From assembly GCF_004151275.2 (NCBI RefSeq), contig NZ_CP130821.1:2666001-2730000 (forward strand): DNA of 64,000 bases, in the 5' to 3' direction. This DNA comes from Flavobacterium dauae. Lineage in GTDB: Bacteria; Bacteroidota; Bacteroidia; Flavobacteriales; Flavobacteriaceae. A model generated the notes under the pieces. That model made no database searches. It was given only the letters and a program-made list of their open reading frames with translations, and had not been told where the DNA came from. The translations under genes were made by a program, and so were the position numbers. Positions 34,428-44,173 of the stretch are shown one piece after another. How positions within the stretch are numbered: position 1 is the first letter of the stretch; the number at the start of each line of letters is the position of its first letter.

Positions 34428-34841
34428 CTAATGATTTTGATTTACAATTTTTCTAATAGTCTTGGTTTTTTGTTTATCATTATAGAATTTTACCCAAGAT
34501 AGTACAAAGGCGTCAATTCCTCCTGTTTTTTCTTTTTCTCCTGGTGTTAGTTTTAACATAAAAACCTGCGGAGTCTTATTAGTCTCCACCCATGGGAGAA
34601 TAGATTTTTTAAAATAAAGAGATTTCGACACTATTGTATTACCAGAGCTACCTGTAATAAACACTATTTTTTTTTCATGAAAATTGAATTCTCCTCTTGA
34701 ATCAATTAAAAGACAATTTAACAAATCCGCTTCCTCCTTATTTAGTAAGTTAGAATCATTCTGACCAATATTGTCATAACTTTGTCCAAATGACATTGAT
34801 GTTATTAATATCAATGGTATAATTTTAATAAATTTCAACAT
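34428..34841 (-). CDS. Small exported protein, 137 aa, candidate immunity protein for the RHS tip
   Basis: A signal peptide (MLKFIKIIPLILITSMSFGQ) is followed by about 117 residues of mixed alpha/beta character (IDSRGEFNFHEKKIVFITGSSG, ILPWVETNKTPQVFMLKLTPG). It has no sorting domain, so it probably stays in the periplasm. It begins 6 bases after the RHS stop and is surely cotranscribed. That is the normal place for a cognate immunity gene, and a periplasmic location would fit an enzyme acting outside the cytoplasm. No family is recognised. Confidence 0.65.
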   Translation of the reverse strand: MLKFIKIIPLILITSMSFGQSYDNIGQNDSNLLNKEEADLLNCLLIDSRGEFNFHEKKIVFITGSSGNTIVSKSLYFKKSILPWVETNKTPQVFMLKLTPGEKEKTGGIDAFVLSWVKFYNDKQKTKTIRKIVNQNH

Positions 34842-34847
34842 AATTAA

Positions 34848-37800
34848 TTATTGTAAATAATGACTAAAATACGTTCTAAAACCAATATCTCTTAAATAAG
34901 CTTGACCATGTAGAATATAAGGATGAATACCTATATTAATAAAACCTGATCTTATAAAAGCACTACTAGTGTGAGTAACACAACTGCTTGTGTAGACATT
35001 ATATTTTGGAGTATGATTTGTTAAATCTGAACCATAATTTAATATCTTATTTTTATTAATACCTGAAACTTTGGTTCTCCAGATTGGTGATCCATCATTT
35101 GTATGATTTGACCAGTCATTTCCCCCTCTTACACTTTTAAAAGGATTTAATGAAAAATCTCGATCTGGAGGTCCAAAAGATACAATAGATTGATTATCAT
35201 TAATAACTCCTGGTTCAACTATTGCGGAGTGCCCAATTGTATCAGAATTTTCGGTTACTAATTCTACATCACCTATGTTCGCAAGGTTAGTTCCAATAAT
35301 AATATCATTAATGTTAGCGATAGCTCCCAGTCCATAACCTAAATTCTCTAAAAAGGAATTTCCTTTTTTTCCGAAAAAGCCTATAGTTCCAGAAGAGAAA
35401 TTTATTGATCCTATACCAAAACTAACAACAAAGTCTGTTTCTCCTCCTGTATAAAGGTTCGTTCCAATGCTATTAACGGCAGAAGCTGTAACAATAGCCC
35501 ATGTATTAGCAAATGCAACTCCGGAGCCAGCAACATAACTTCCTAAGCCTCCACTAACCCCGCCAACTATAGCACCTCCTAACATGTATCCCCAAGTCTT
35601 TCCTGAACTATAATCCCATTGAAAAGGGTTATAATTTTGATTAGCCTGTGAACCTCCAATATAAGCCCCCACAACTGCGCCTACTATCACAGCTGCCCAT
35701 ACAATCTCGCCACTCGGATCAGTAAAAATTAACGGATTGTTCCAAGCATAACCGTAGCGGTTATAATTTTGCGAATTTGCAGGATCCTGTACAAAATTAT
35801 CGGGGGCTAAAAAACGGTGTAACTTGGCATCGTACAAACGGGCGTTCATATTTATAAGCCCTACTCCTTGTAAATGTTCGTGCCCCGTGTACCCACGTTC
35901 TAAAAACGTTAATTTACCCAGATTATTGTTTTGTCCGTCTTGTACCAAAAGTACATTACCCCAGGCATCAAAATGGCGTTTTTCTACAATATTTCCGACA
36001 TTATTCGTTATTGCCAAGATACTGCCTAAATAATCGCGGTGCAAATAATAAAATGCCGTAGTGTTGTTTTCTTTACGCTGAATAATACTTGCCGTGTAAG
36101 GGTCTCCATCTACATATATGTTAACAATGTATTTATTGGTGGCTTTATCAAAATCAACTTCTATATCGCCTGCCGGAGAATAGTAGCGTACTTTTGAAGA
36201 AGCAGTTTCATCAGCAGCTTCATTACCATAATACATTGCTACTCGGTTATCAAAACCATCGTATTTAAAATAAATGTTTTCTTTACCTTGCTGTTTTATA
36301 GTCAGCGGTGCTTTATGGGTATTATAGGTAACCTGCTGTAACGGGTTATTTTGGTAATATGCCAGATCATTCAGGTTCTCTACATTTTGCAGTTGGTAAG
36401 CTTTTGCAGAATCATAATTGTAATCGCCCACATTATTGTTTAAAATACGTCCTTTACCATCGTACGTATTGGTTTCTTGTGCAATAATAGCAGATCCTTG
36501 TTTAGTACTATTGTTTGTTAAACGATCAAATGTGTCGTATTGAAATGTTTCATTAATTCCACCTGTAAACAAGGTATTGCTACGTGAGGTTAAATTTCCT
36601 CTTTGCACATCCCAAGTATTATTTAAAGTAAAGGATGCTGCATTGTTTTTATTAACCGTATTCTGTGTTAAATAACCGTATTGGTCATACGTACGGTTAG
36701 TAACCAAACCATTAGCAAGTGTAAAGCTTGTAACTTGCCCTCGTTGGTTAAACGAATTGTAAACCTTTAAATCGGTATTACTTACTGCATTTTGCAATTT
36801 CCATAAATAACCGTTTTTATACACGTTTTTGGTTTTTACGGCATCTGTTCCGCTAGCACCTGTAACTTTCTTTTCTTCTGTTAAAACGCGCCCAAGATTG
36901 TCAAACGTATAAGTATAATTATAAGTAAAACCTAAAGGTGTGGTATATTTCTTAGCTATTATCCGTTTATAATTATCATATGTAAAATTTTCTACATAAG
37001 GACCATCCGCAGAATTAGTAATTATATTTGTTGGTAATTTATCTGCATTGTAATTGTATGCAATATTTTTACCTGAATGGGAAGTTGTGGCAATTTTCCC
37101 TGTTGCATCATAAGTATATACAGTGTTACCATTTGGAGTGGTTTCTTTAAGTAAATCGCCAATACTGTTATACTGGTAAGTATAAGTACCTGCCGACGGA
37201 TCGGTCATTTTTGTTTTTCTACCCCAACCGTCGTACTCAAAACTGATTACTGTTCCGCCGTAATTGGTGTTTTTCAGCGTTCCGTTAAGGTTATAACTAT
37301 AATTAATTGTTTCACCGTTGTCAACTACTTTTTTAGTTTGGTTGTTTGCGTTCTTTGTTTCAGTTTTGGTTTTTACACCGTCGTTTACCGTAGATGACAA
37401 TCCGTTGTAACTTGCTGTAATTTCTCTACCAGTAGGCAAAACAGTTTTAATAACACGTCCGTATTTGTCGTATTCAAAAGTAGTAAATAATGATGCTGTA
37501 GAAGTATATGGTTCACTCTTTTTAATTAAACGGTCTTGCGAATCATAATTATAAGATGTATTAATCCAATTACCCTCTATATCCGTATATCCTTCTGACG
37601 ATTTATTTCCCCAAGCATTCGTTGTAACTTTTTGCTTACGTCCGTCTGCATAATTTGTTTCTTTACGGACAAAAGAAGACCCAAGATCGAACCGGCTATT
37701 TGTTTTATACGCAAAATTAGTCGTGTTACCGAGGTAATCTGTTTCTGAAATAGTCATTCCCAATGCATTAAAACCAGAAGAACTAGTTAATCCATACGGG

Positions 37801-40800
37801 TTGGTTTGAGACAGCAGCCAACCTTTGTTTTTATTATAAACATAAGTGGTTTCCAAACCTTCAACGTCAATTGATTTTTCGATATAACGCCCGGAAGTAT
37901 CATAAATATAACTTGCAATACGTGGTTGGATACCACTTGCAGAAATAGTTTTTTTGATTACGTTTCCAAATATATCAAACTCGTTTGTTTCTGAAAGCTC
38001 TGACGATCCAGCAGCTCCTTGTTTGGTTACATTTGTTAAAAGATGATTTGCATACGTATATACTTCTTTTGAGGTTTGTACGTTATTCATCTTTATTGTC
38101 TTCGATGCCGGACGTCCGATATAATAATTATCGTTTGCTAAACTATGGATATAAGTAAATACAGAATTTAATGTAGAAGTTTCACCACCACCGGTTACTG
38201 TTTCCGTAACTGAAAGCGGATTGGAATAGACATCGTAAGTACTATTTATTGTACGTTGAATACCTGTTAACCCTTCATTAATAACAGATTGGGTATTTTG
38301 TGCTTTAAAAACCTTGTTTGATAAATTGGTAATATTATAGGTGTTAACTTTTTTGGTCAAGAAATTTACCGGAGTAGTAAAGAAGTTTGCCCAATCAGTG
38401 CTATGAGCAACATATTCTTCTTTAACTAAACCGTTATTATCTAAATCAAAAATGGTTATATTTTTAATCTGGTCTTGTAAGTCATAGATCGTTGATCCAC
38501 CTATATAGATATTGGTAACCATACGCCCTTTAAAGCCTAAAAAACCTTTCCCGTTATAGCTTATTGTAGGATCGGCGTAAGAAAAAAGCTGCTTACGTTC
38601 TGTGGTTTCTCCTAAACGCAAACTTTGAGTATCATAGGTAACTTTGGTTACCAGATACATACCGGGTACAATATCTATATCGGCTTTAGGATAAACAGAC
38701 ATTGGTTGACTAAATGAAGTAAAAGGTACTACCGCATCCTCTAATTTATCATAAACGCCTTGTCTTGTGTTTTTTCCTTCGTCATAGACATTATAAGTAA
38801 TTTTTGTTATTATATCAAATTCATTAATAGTGCTTAATGTTTGTGTTTTAACATTGTCTTTATTAGATTTTAATATTTTTAATTTATTATCGGTTAGTAG
38901 GGCTAATTCCGTTTTATAGTTTTTTTGATTAAAATTTGAATTTACGATAATTGGAAAGCGATTTGTATGAGATATTAGCTGGTGAGCTCCACTAGGCATT
39001 TGAAAAGAAATGTCTTGTGATTCCGAATCGAACTTTAAATTTTCAAAAGTATAAACGGCGGTCATATAACTAGATCGCTCATTTCCATAATAATCTACTA
39101 AAGACTTGTCTAAAGTCTTAATAATATCAGTCTTCCCATCATTATTGATATCGGAAAAAATATAATTGTATGAGGTATGCGATTCCTCTTGTGTGCTATA
39201 ATATGATTTTTCATCGATATTATAAGGAATTCCTATGTTTTTCGCAAAATGATTAAAGTCTCCGTTGTCTTTATTAATATAAAATATCCATTGATTAGAT
39301 GAAGTTTCTTTTTTAGCCGGTGATAACGGAGTTATGAAATCTAATTTTCCATCACCATTAAAATCCCCAAGATATACCGCTTTACCATATTTAACATCCG
39401 GCATTCCTTGGTCACTATACAAATCTAATTTTTTAGTAATTAAATTAAATTTATAGATTCTAATATTTTGATGTCTGATTACGATAAATTCATCATATCC
39501 ATCTCCATCAATATCTACTACTTGATAATTAAATCCTATAGGAATATTCGGGGTTGTATATACCGTACTAGTAGTAGTATCAAGAATTTCGACATCTGTA
39601 CTATATTGATTATCTCCTTCATCATCGAAGTTACGCCCATGTTCCATTCTAACAATTTCAGTAATACCGTCTCCGTTAAAATCACCGCTTAAAAATTGCC
39701 TTCTTACATTAGGTTTGCCATACATTGTTAGCGTAATAGGATCGCCCTGTTGATAAACAGTCAGAGCGGTTCCGGGAACATATACGTAACTATTAAAAGT
39801 ATACTTAACTCCTTCTACATTAGAGCTAATTTCAGTAACAGTCGTCCAACCAAGGTTTGGAAGCAAAACGTTGCTATGGTTTAGTCTTTTTGAAGTTACA
39901 ACATCCAAGAATGGTTTTGAAGTGAAGCTCTGTTTAAAAATCAAAGGTTTGTTTTGATCAAAAGGATCTGTTGGATCTGATGGATTATAAACATATAATT
40001 TACTACCATCAATACACTGCATATAATTGTCGTTTACAGAAGTTCCCATCATCAAAAAACCAATATGACCACTCCCGCTAAAATCTCCGGTAAGCACTTT
40101 AGAATTATGTGAAGATAGTTTACTAAATCCTACTCCAAAATCATCTTTTATTACAAAAGACTCTTCTGCAATTATGTTTTCAGTCGTTATATCTGAACCG
40201 TAAGTAAAACTTACTGGTTTTTTAGACAGTGTACCATCACCTGAAGTTTCCGTGATTTTTTGTAGCCTTTCATATCCTAATGAAGTCGTTGTATAAGTTA
40301 ATTGATACGTTCTATAATTTTCTGCAAACCCCTTAACCGTAATTTTATCTAAAATTTTAGTAGATTTTGAAGATTCACCGAAAATATATCCGGTTTCTTC
40401 TCGGTTTCTGTTTTTATAAGTAAAAGAAATAGAATTATATCCATTAAGAACCATTATAGAAGATAACGGATCTGTACTTCTATACCCATATCTAATACTT
40501 GAAACTAATAAGTTTCCATTATCAACAATATAATGGTAATTAATTACAACATTTTGTGGATTTATTAAATATGTAAGTGCATAAACTGTATTTGTTTTTG
40601 TCGGGGCCCCTATAGAACCAACAAGAGTTCCCTTATATCTTCTTCCGTAGTAAGCAATGCTTCCATCAGGATATTGTACTTTAAAATATTCAGGAGCATA
40701 ATTAGACTGCGGATTTCCGTGCGAAGTAATTTTTAAATTACTATAAGTTTCTGTTTGGTATTCTGCACCGTCCATTCCATAAGTTCCAGACTTTAAAAGC

Positions 40801-41291
40801 AAACGTTGACCATCTAACATAAAACGGTCATCTGACGAATAATTTATAATACTATTCTTACCATCAAAAAACTTGTTAGATCCCACTTTGCTAATAGAGC
40901 TTAATCCGGATATATTCCAACCGTAGCCTGCAATTCCGTTACTAGCCTGACTACTATAGGTTAATCCTATTTTTGGAGATACTCCGTTAATTCCGGGTGG
41001 AACTTCAATTGGTAAATTATACGTTGCTGCTCCTGTTAAAGAAACAGAGAATTGTCCTTTTGATGCACCGCCATAATCTGCGTCTTCAATTATAATCGGA
41101 TCAAAAAGAGGGTCTATTTTCATTGTTTCCGATTCGATATCTTCCGGTAAAACCTGTTGTGACGGTAACGTATCTTTCTCCACTTCAATTTTTTCAACTT
41201 CTCCTACCAGAATACCATATTCGCTATTATTTTGCTGAGCAAGAATTGTCTGTGTTCCCAGCAACATTAATAAAAAGTAAAAATATTTCAT
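34848..41291 (-). CDS. RHS-repeat protein with SpvB/FG-GAP N-terminus and a distinct C-terminal tip
   Basis: This 2,147-residue protein has a signal peptide (1-19) and an SpvB/TcB-like region (about 75-300, with PPGINGVSPKIGLTYSS and GIAGYGWNISG). FG-GAP/VCBS repeats follow (about 385-730; GDFNGDGITEIV, DIDGDGYDEFIV, GDFNGDGKLDFI), then YD/RHS repeats (about 1010-1740). An RHS core (about 1745-1861) contains GHEHLQGVGLINMNARLYD and NRYGYAWNNPLIFTDPSGE. The last ~286 residues are a different module: a glycine-rich hydrophobic segment, then GHSAIV (H2021) and SSCVTHTSSAF (C2104), a His-before-Cys pattern suggestive of a permuted NlpC/P60 or papain-like fold. RHS shells enclose and release such tips. 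Two small exported genes follow. Toxin activity is inferred. Confidence 0.88.
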   Translation of the reverse strand: MKYFYFLLMLLGTQTILAQQNNSEYGILVGEVEKIEVEKDTLPSQQVLPEDIESETMKIDPLFDPIIIEDADYGGASKGQFSVSLTGAATYNLPIEVPPGINGVSPKIGLTYSSQASNGIAGYGWNISGLSSISKVGSNKFFDGKNSIINYSSDDRFMLDGQRLLLKSGTYGMDGAEYQTETYSNLKITSHGNPQSNYAPEYFKVQYPDGSIAYYGRRYKGTLVGSIGAPTKTNTVYALTYLINPQNVVINYHYIVDNGNLLVSSIRYGYRSTDPLSSIMVLNGYNSISFTYKNRNREETGYIFGESSKSTKILDKITVKGFAENYRTYQLTYTTTSLGYERLQKITETSGDGTLSKKPVSFTYGSDITTENIIAEESFVIKDDFGVGFSKLSSHNSKVLTGDFSGSGHIGFLMMGTSVNDNYMQCIDGSKLYVYNPSDPTDPFDQNKPLIFKQSFTSKPFLDVVTSKRLNHSNVLLPNLGWTTVTEISSNVEGVKYTFNSYVYVPGTALTVYQQGDPITLTMYGKPNVRRQFLSGDFNGDGITEIVRMEHGRNFDDEGDNQYSTDVEILDTTTSTVYTTPNIPIGFNYQVVDIDGDGYDEFIVIRHQNIRIYKFNLITKKLDLYSDQGMPDVKYGKAVYLGDFNGDGKLDFITPLSPAKKETSSNQWIFYINKDNGDFNHFAKNIGIPYNIDEKSYYSTQEESHTSYNYIFSDINNDGKTDIIKTLDKSLVDYYGNERSSYMTAVYTFENLKFDSESQDISFQMPSGAHQLISHTNRFPIIVNSNFNQKNYKTELALLTDNKLKILKSNKDNVKTQTLSTINEFDIITKITYNVYDEGKNTRQGVYDKLEDAVVPFTSFSQPMSVYPKADIDIVPGMYLVTKVTYDTQSLRLGETTERKQLFSYADPTISYNGKGFLGFKGRMVTNIYIGGSTIYDLQDQIKNITIFDLDNNGLVKEEYVAHSTDWANFFTTPVNFLTKKVNTYNITNLSNKVFKAQNTQSVINEGLTGIQRTINSTYDVYSNPLSVTETVTGGGETSTLNSVFTYIHSLANDNYYIGRPASKTIKMNNVQTSKEVYTYANHLLTNVTKQGAAGSSELSETNEFDIFGNVIKKTISASGIQPRIASYIYDTSGRYIEKSIDVEGLETTYVYNKNKGWLLSQTNPYGLTSSSGFNALGMTISETDYLGNTTNFAYKTNSRFDLGSSFVRKETNYADGRKQKVTTNAWGNKSSEGYTDIEGNWINTSYNYDSQDRLIKKSEPYTSTASLFTTFEYDKYGRVIKTVLPTGREITASYNGLSSTVNDGVKTKTETKNANNQTKKVVDNGETINYSYNLNGTLKNTNYGGTVISFEYDGWGRKTKMTDPSAGTYTYQYNSIGDLLKETTPNGNTVYTYDATGKIATTSHSGKNIAYNYNADKLPTNIITNSADGPYVENFTYDNYKRIIAKKYTTPLGFTYNYTYTFDNLGRVLTEEKKVTGASGTDAVKTKNVYKNGYLWKLQNAVSNTDLKVYNSFNQRGQVTSFTLANGLVTNRTYDQYGYLTQNTVNKNNAASFTLNNTWDVQRGNLTSRSNTLFTGGINETFQYDTFDRLTNNSTKQGSAIIAQETNTYDGKGRILNNNVGDYNYDSAKAYQLQNVENLNDLAYYQNNPLQQVTYNTHKAPLTIKQQGKENIYFKYDGFDNRVAMYYGNEAADETASSKVRYYSPAGDIEVDFDKATNKYIVNIYVDGDPYTASIIQRKENNTTAFYYLHRDYLGSILAITNNVGNIVEKRHFDAWGNVLLVQDGQNNNLGKLTFLERGYTGHEHLQGVGLINMNARLYDAKLHRFLAPDNFVQDPANSQNYNRYGYAWNNPLIFTDPSGEIVWAAVIVGAVVGAYIGGSQANQNYNPFQWDYSSGKTWGYMLGGAIVGGVSGGLGSYVAGSGVAFANTWAIVTASAVNSIGTNLYTGGETDFVVSFGIGSINFSSGTIGFFGKKGNSFLENLGYGLGAIANINDIIIGTNLANIGDVELVTENSDTIGHSAIVEPGVINDNQSIVSFGPPDRDFSLNPFKSVRGGNDWSNHTNDGSPIWRTKVSGINKNKILNYGSDLTNHTPKYNVYTSSCVTHTSSAFIRSGFINIGIHPYILHGQAYLRDIGFRTYFSHYLQ

Positions 41292-41295
41292 TGTG

Positions 41296-41751
41296 TTATT
41301 TTTTTATGATTTTATAAGATTTACTTTGCTGAAAGCTGTCAAAAAGCCTCACGTAATACATTCCGGAAGAATAACTTGATAAATTAAAAGTTTCTCTGGT
41401 TGTACCTTCATATACTTTTTTTAACTGCAACATTTTTCCTGTGCTGTCAAATAGCATTATTTCTGTAATCTGTAAATTACTTTGCCATTCTACATTCAAT
41501 AAATCAACCACGGGGTTTGGGTATAATTCAATTTCGGTTGAATTATCATTGATTGAATTTGATTTAGGCAACATTGTTTCTTCCTCTTGTTCGGTTTCTT
41601 CTTCACTGTTGGTATTTGATAAAGAATTAACAGAAATGGTAACCAATTCTCGCTGGATCTGGTTACCTGCCGAGTCATAAGTGAATTGTAAAGTTTGGGC
41701 ATTTACATTGAAAGCATAGAATGTAAACAGTAAAAGTAGTTTTTTGTGCAT
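41296..41751 (-). CDS. Small T9SS type A cargo protein with one RHS-like strand, 151 aa
   Basis: A signal peptide (1-18) is followed by TLQFTYDSAGNQIQREL, which reads like a single YD/RHS repeat. An acidic linker (SNTNSEEETEQEEET) comes next, then a type A sorting domain (about 75-151; IELYPNPVVDLLNVEW, MLFDSTGKMLQLKKVYEG, LSSYSSGMYYVRLFDS, SYKIIKK). It ends 4 bases before the RHS ATG, so the two are cotranscribed. The RHS protein has no sorting domain of its own; this small protein may pair with its RHS shell and carry it through T9SS, or be the remnant of a fused gene. Confidence 0.85.
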   Translation of the reverse strand: MHKKLLLLFTFYAFNVNAQTLQFTYDSAGNQIQRELVTISVNSLSNTNSEEETEQEEETMLPKSNSINDNSTEIELYPNPVVDLLNVEWQSNLQITEIMLFDSTGKMLQLKKVYEGTTRETFNLSSYSSGMYYVRLFDSFQQSKSYKIIKK

Positions 41752-41942
41752 TTCTCTGATTTTAAAAAAATTCGATGCAAAATTATTAAAAAACCAACAA
41801 ACAAAAGCAAGAGAATTATCATATTTTTATTTTTGTTCAAAAGACAATATAAACTAAAAGCAATTATATTATCAAAATTTAATAACCTCCTCAATCCTCT
41901 TCTTTTCTCAGGTTCTTGAGGTTCAGTTTGATTATTCTCCAC

Positions 41943-41975
41943 AAAAAATCCACTTCGTTTGAAGTGGATTTTTTT
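41943..41975 (-). terminator. Terminator after sufD
   Basis: AAAAAATCCACTTC and GAAGTGGATTTTTT form a long stem at the end of sufD. It works in either direction. It closes the upstream half of the suf operon exactly where sufS would be expected. Confidence 0.88.
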
Positions 41976-43284
41976 ATATATCAAAACCAATGTTAACACC
42001 TAATTTCATCGAAATCAGCTTTTGTAATTTCAGCTGTAAATCCGGAATGGCTACTGACGATAAAACCTCATCGGTAAAGGCATACATCAATAATGCTTTT
42101 GCTTCTTTTTTAGGGATTCCACGCTGTTGCATATAAAACATTGCCGTTTCGTCTAACTGACCAATAGTACAACCGTGTGAACATTTTACATCATCGGCAA
42201 AAATCTCTAATTGCGGTTTGGTGTTCAAGGTAGCTTTATCTGTCAATAAAATATTGTTGTTTTGCTGAAAAGCATCGGTTTTCTGCGCAATTTTATCTAC
42301 ATAAATCTTTCCGTTAAAAACTCCGGTAGATCGATCATCATAAATTCCTTTATAATTTTGATGCGATTCACAGTTTGGTTCTTCGTGATTTACCAGCGTG
42401 TAATGATCTACGTGCTGTTTATCGCCAATAATAGTAATTCCTTTTAAAGTAGAATCGATACGTTCGCCTTTTTGATAGAAATTCAAATTATTTCTTGTGA
42501 TGTTTCCACCAAAAGAAAAGGTGTGAACTGATACACGACTTTCCTGTTTTTGTTCGATATACGTATTATCAACCAAATCGGCAGTTAGTAAATCGTTTTG
42601 TAACTTATAATAATCAACAATGGCACGTTTTGCAGCATAAATTTCGGTTACACTGTTTGTAAGCATTGGCAATTCTGACAAAGACTGATGACGTTCAATA
42701 ATCTGAACATGTGCATTTTCGCCTACAATGACCAAGTTTCTTGGCTGAACAAAGTTCGATGCTCCGGTTGTAAAATACAAAATCTCGATTGGTTTTTGAA
42801 CAACCGTTGATTTAGGAATGTTGATATACGCACCTTCAAAAGCATAAGCCGTATTTAAATTCGTTAAGCTGTCTTCTTTGTTTGCAATCTGGTTAAAATA
42901 AGTATCAATAACCATTTTGTATTTAGGCTTTGTTAATGCCGACGACATTAAGCAAACATCTAAACCATCGTGCGTAGTTGATGATAAATGCGATGAAAAA
43001 ACACCGTTGATAAACACTACTTTGTAGGTATCAACATCGTTTAAAAAATATTTTTTTACGTCTTTCCACTCAACAGCACTATCGTTTTTTGGAAGAATAT
43101 TGAAATCGTTTGCCAATACAGCATTTAACGACGTATATTTCCAGGCTTCTTCTTTTTTTGTAGGAAATCCTTTATTTTCGAACACCTTTAAAGCATTGGT
43201 ACGCACATCGTGCAAGGTTGAGTTTATATCTACCTTTTGTTCAAATGCTAAAAATGATGATAATAATTTTTCTTTTAAATCCAT
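41974..43284 (-). CDS. sufD: SufD, Fe-S scaffold complex subunit
   Basis: This 436-residue protein has the SufBD beta-helix core. Recognisable parts are an N-terminal KKEEAWKYTSL segment, NHEEPNCESHQNYKGIYDDRSTGVFNGKI and the C-terminal DDVKCSHGCTIGQLDE, with the conserved cysteine and histidine at the SufB-SufD interface. It ends RGIPKKEAKALLMYAF, the usual SufD tail. With SufB and SufC2 it forms the scaffold on which clusters are built. It follows sufC after 84 bases of GTTTAAA-type repeats and ends in a terminator instead of running into sufS. Confidence 0.96.
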   Translation of the reverse strand: MDLKEKLLSSFLAFEQKVDINSTLHDVRTNALKVFENKGFPTKKEEAWKYTSLNAVLANDFNILPKNDSAVEWKDVKKYFLNDVDTYKVVFINGVFSSHLSSTTHDGLDVCLMSSALTKPKYKMVIDTYFNQIANKEDSLTNLNTAYAFEGAYINIPKSTVVQKPIEILYFTTGASNFVQPRNLVIVGENAHVQIIERHQSLSELPMLTNSVTEIYAAKRAIVDYYKLQNDLLTADLVDNTYIEQKQESRVSVHTFSFGGNITRNNLNFYQKGERIDSTLKGITIIGDKQHVDHYTLVNHEEPNCESHQNYKGIYDDRSTGVFNGKIYVDKIAQKTDAFQQNNNILLTDKATLNTKPQLEIFADDVKCSHGCTIGQLDETAMFYMQQRGIPKKEAKALLMYAFTDEVLSSVAIPDLQLKLQKLISMKLGVNIGFDI

Positions 43285-43289
43285 TATTT

Positions 43290-43368
43290 GTTTTGTTTAA
43301 AGTTTAAAGTTTGTTTTGTTTAAAGTTGCGTAACCTTAAACATGGAACTTTAAACCATTTAAACTAAA
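43290..43368. repeat. TTTAAAG-type repeat tract between sufC and sufD
   Basis: Several copies of TTTAAAGTT in both orientations (gtttaaagtttaaagtttg... and ...aactttaaaccatttaaac) form the spacer. Similar tracts lie at 44108-44140 and 44570-44640. Confidence 0.7.
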
Positions 43369-44106
43369 TTATTTCAACCAATCGTATCCTTTTTCTTCTA
43401 ATTCAAGTGCTAATTCTTTACCACCTGTTTTAACGATTTTTCCATCGTGTAAAACGTGAACAAAATCAGGAACGATATAATCTAACAAGCGCTGGTAGTG
43501 CGTAATTACAACTACGGCATTGTTTTCATTTTTCAGTTTGTTTACTCCGTTTGATACAATTCTTAAAGCATCAATATCCAAACCAGAATCTGTTTCATCT
43601 AAAATCGCAATTTTAGGATTTAACATTGCCATTTGAAAAATCTCGTTACGTTTTTTCTCTCCACCCGAAAAACCTTCGTTTAAAGATCGAGATAAAAATT
43701 TACGGTCGATTTCCAACAATTCTGCTTTTTCTTTAATCAACTTCAACATTTCGTTTGCAGGCATATCTTCCAAACCGTTTGCTTTACGCGATTCGTTGAT
43801 TGCCGTTTTCATAAAGTTGGTTACAGAAACCCCAGGAATTTCAACCGGATATTGAAACGACAAGAAAATTCCTTTGTGTGCACGCTCTTCCGGAGCTAAA
43901 TCAGCTAAATCTTCTCCTTCTAAAATGATTTCACCTTCAGTTACTTCAAAATTCTCGTTACCTGCAATTACTGATGATAAGGTTGATTTTCCGGCACCGT
44001 TTGGTCCCATGATTGCGTGAACCTCTCCGGCTTTAACTTCCAGATTAATTCCTTTTAATATTTCTTTGTCCTCTACAGAGGCATGTAAGTTTTTTATTTG
44101 TAACAT
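43369..44106 (-). CDS. sufC: SufC, ATPase of the SufBCD complex
   Basis: This 245-residue ABC-type ATPase has Walker A GPNGAGKST (34-42), the signature SGGEKKRNEI, Walker B KIAILDETDSGLDIDAL and a conserved H-loop in VVITHYQRLLDY. SufC binds SufB and SufD and powers scaffold rearrangement. Length is normal. It lies between a frameshifted four-helix-bundle gene and sufD, with repeat-rich spacers on both sides. Confidence 0.97.
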   Translation of the reverse strand: MLQIKNLHASVEDKEILKGINLEVKAGEVHAIMGPNGAGKSTLSSVIAGNENFEVTEGEIILEGEDLADLAPEERAHKGIFLSFQYPVEIPGVSVTNFMKTAINESRKANGLEDMPANEMLKLIKEKAELLEIDRKFLSRSLNEGFSGGEKKRNEIFQMAMLNPKIAILDETDSGLDIDALRIVSNGVNKLKNENNAVVVITHYQRLLDYIVPDFVHVLHDGKIVKTGGKELALELEEKGYDWLK

Positions 44107-44107
44107 T

Positions 44108-44140
44108 TGATTAAAGTTTAAAGTTTAAAGTTTAAAGTTT
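44108..44140. repeat. TTTAAAG heptamer tract
   Basis: Four head-to-tail TTTAAAG units (ttaaag tttaaag tttaaag tttaaag) precede sufC. The run is followed by TTTTGAGGCTTTAGACTT, similar to the spacer before sufE at 7310-7350. Confidence 0.75.
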
Positions 44141-44173
44141 TGAGGCTTTAGACTTACTACCTTATTTATATTA

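Noticed and set aside
41703..41999. 98-codon minus-strand frame with a hydrophobic segment between sufD and the T9SS protein
   Set aside because: It overlaps the end of sufD, the sufD terminator and the start of the next gene, and its codon use is poor. It is a chance frame.
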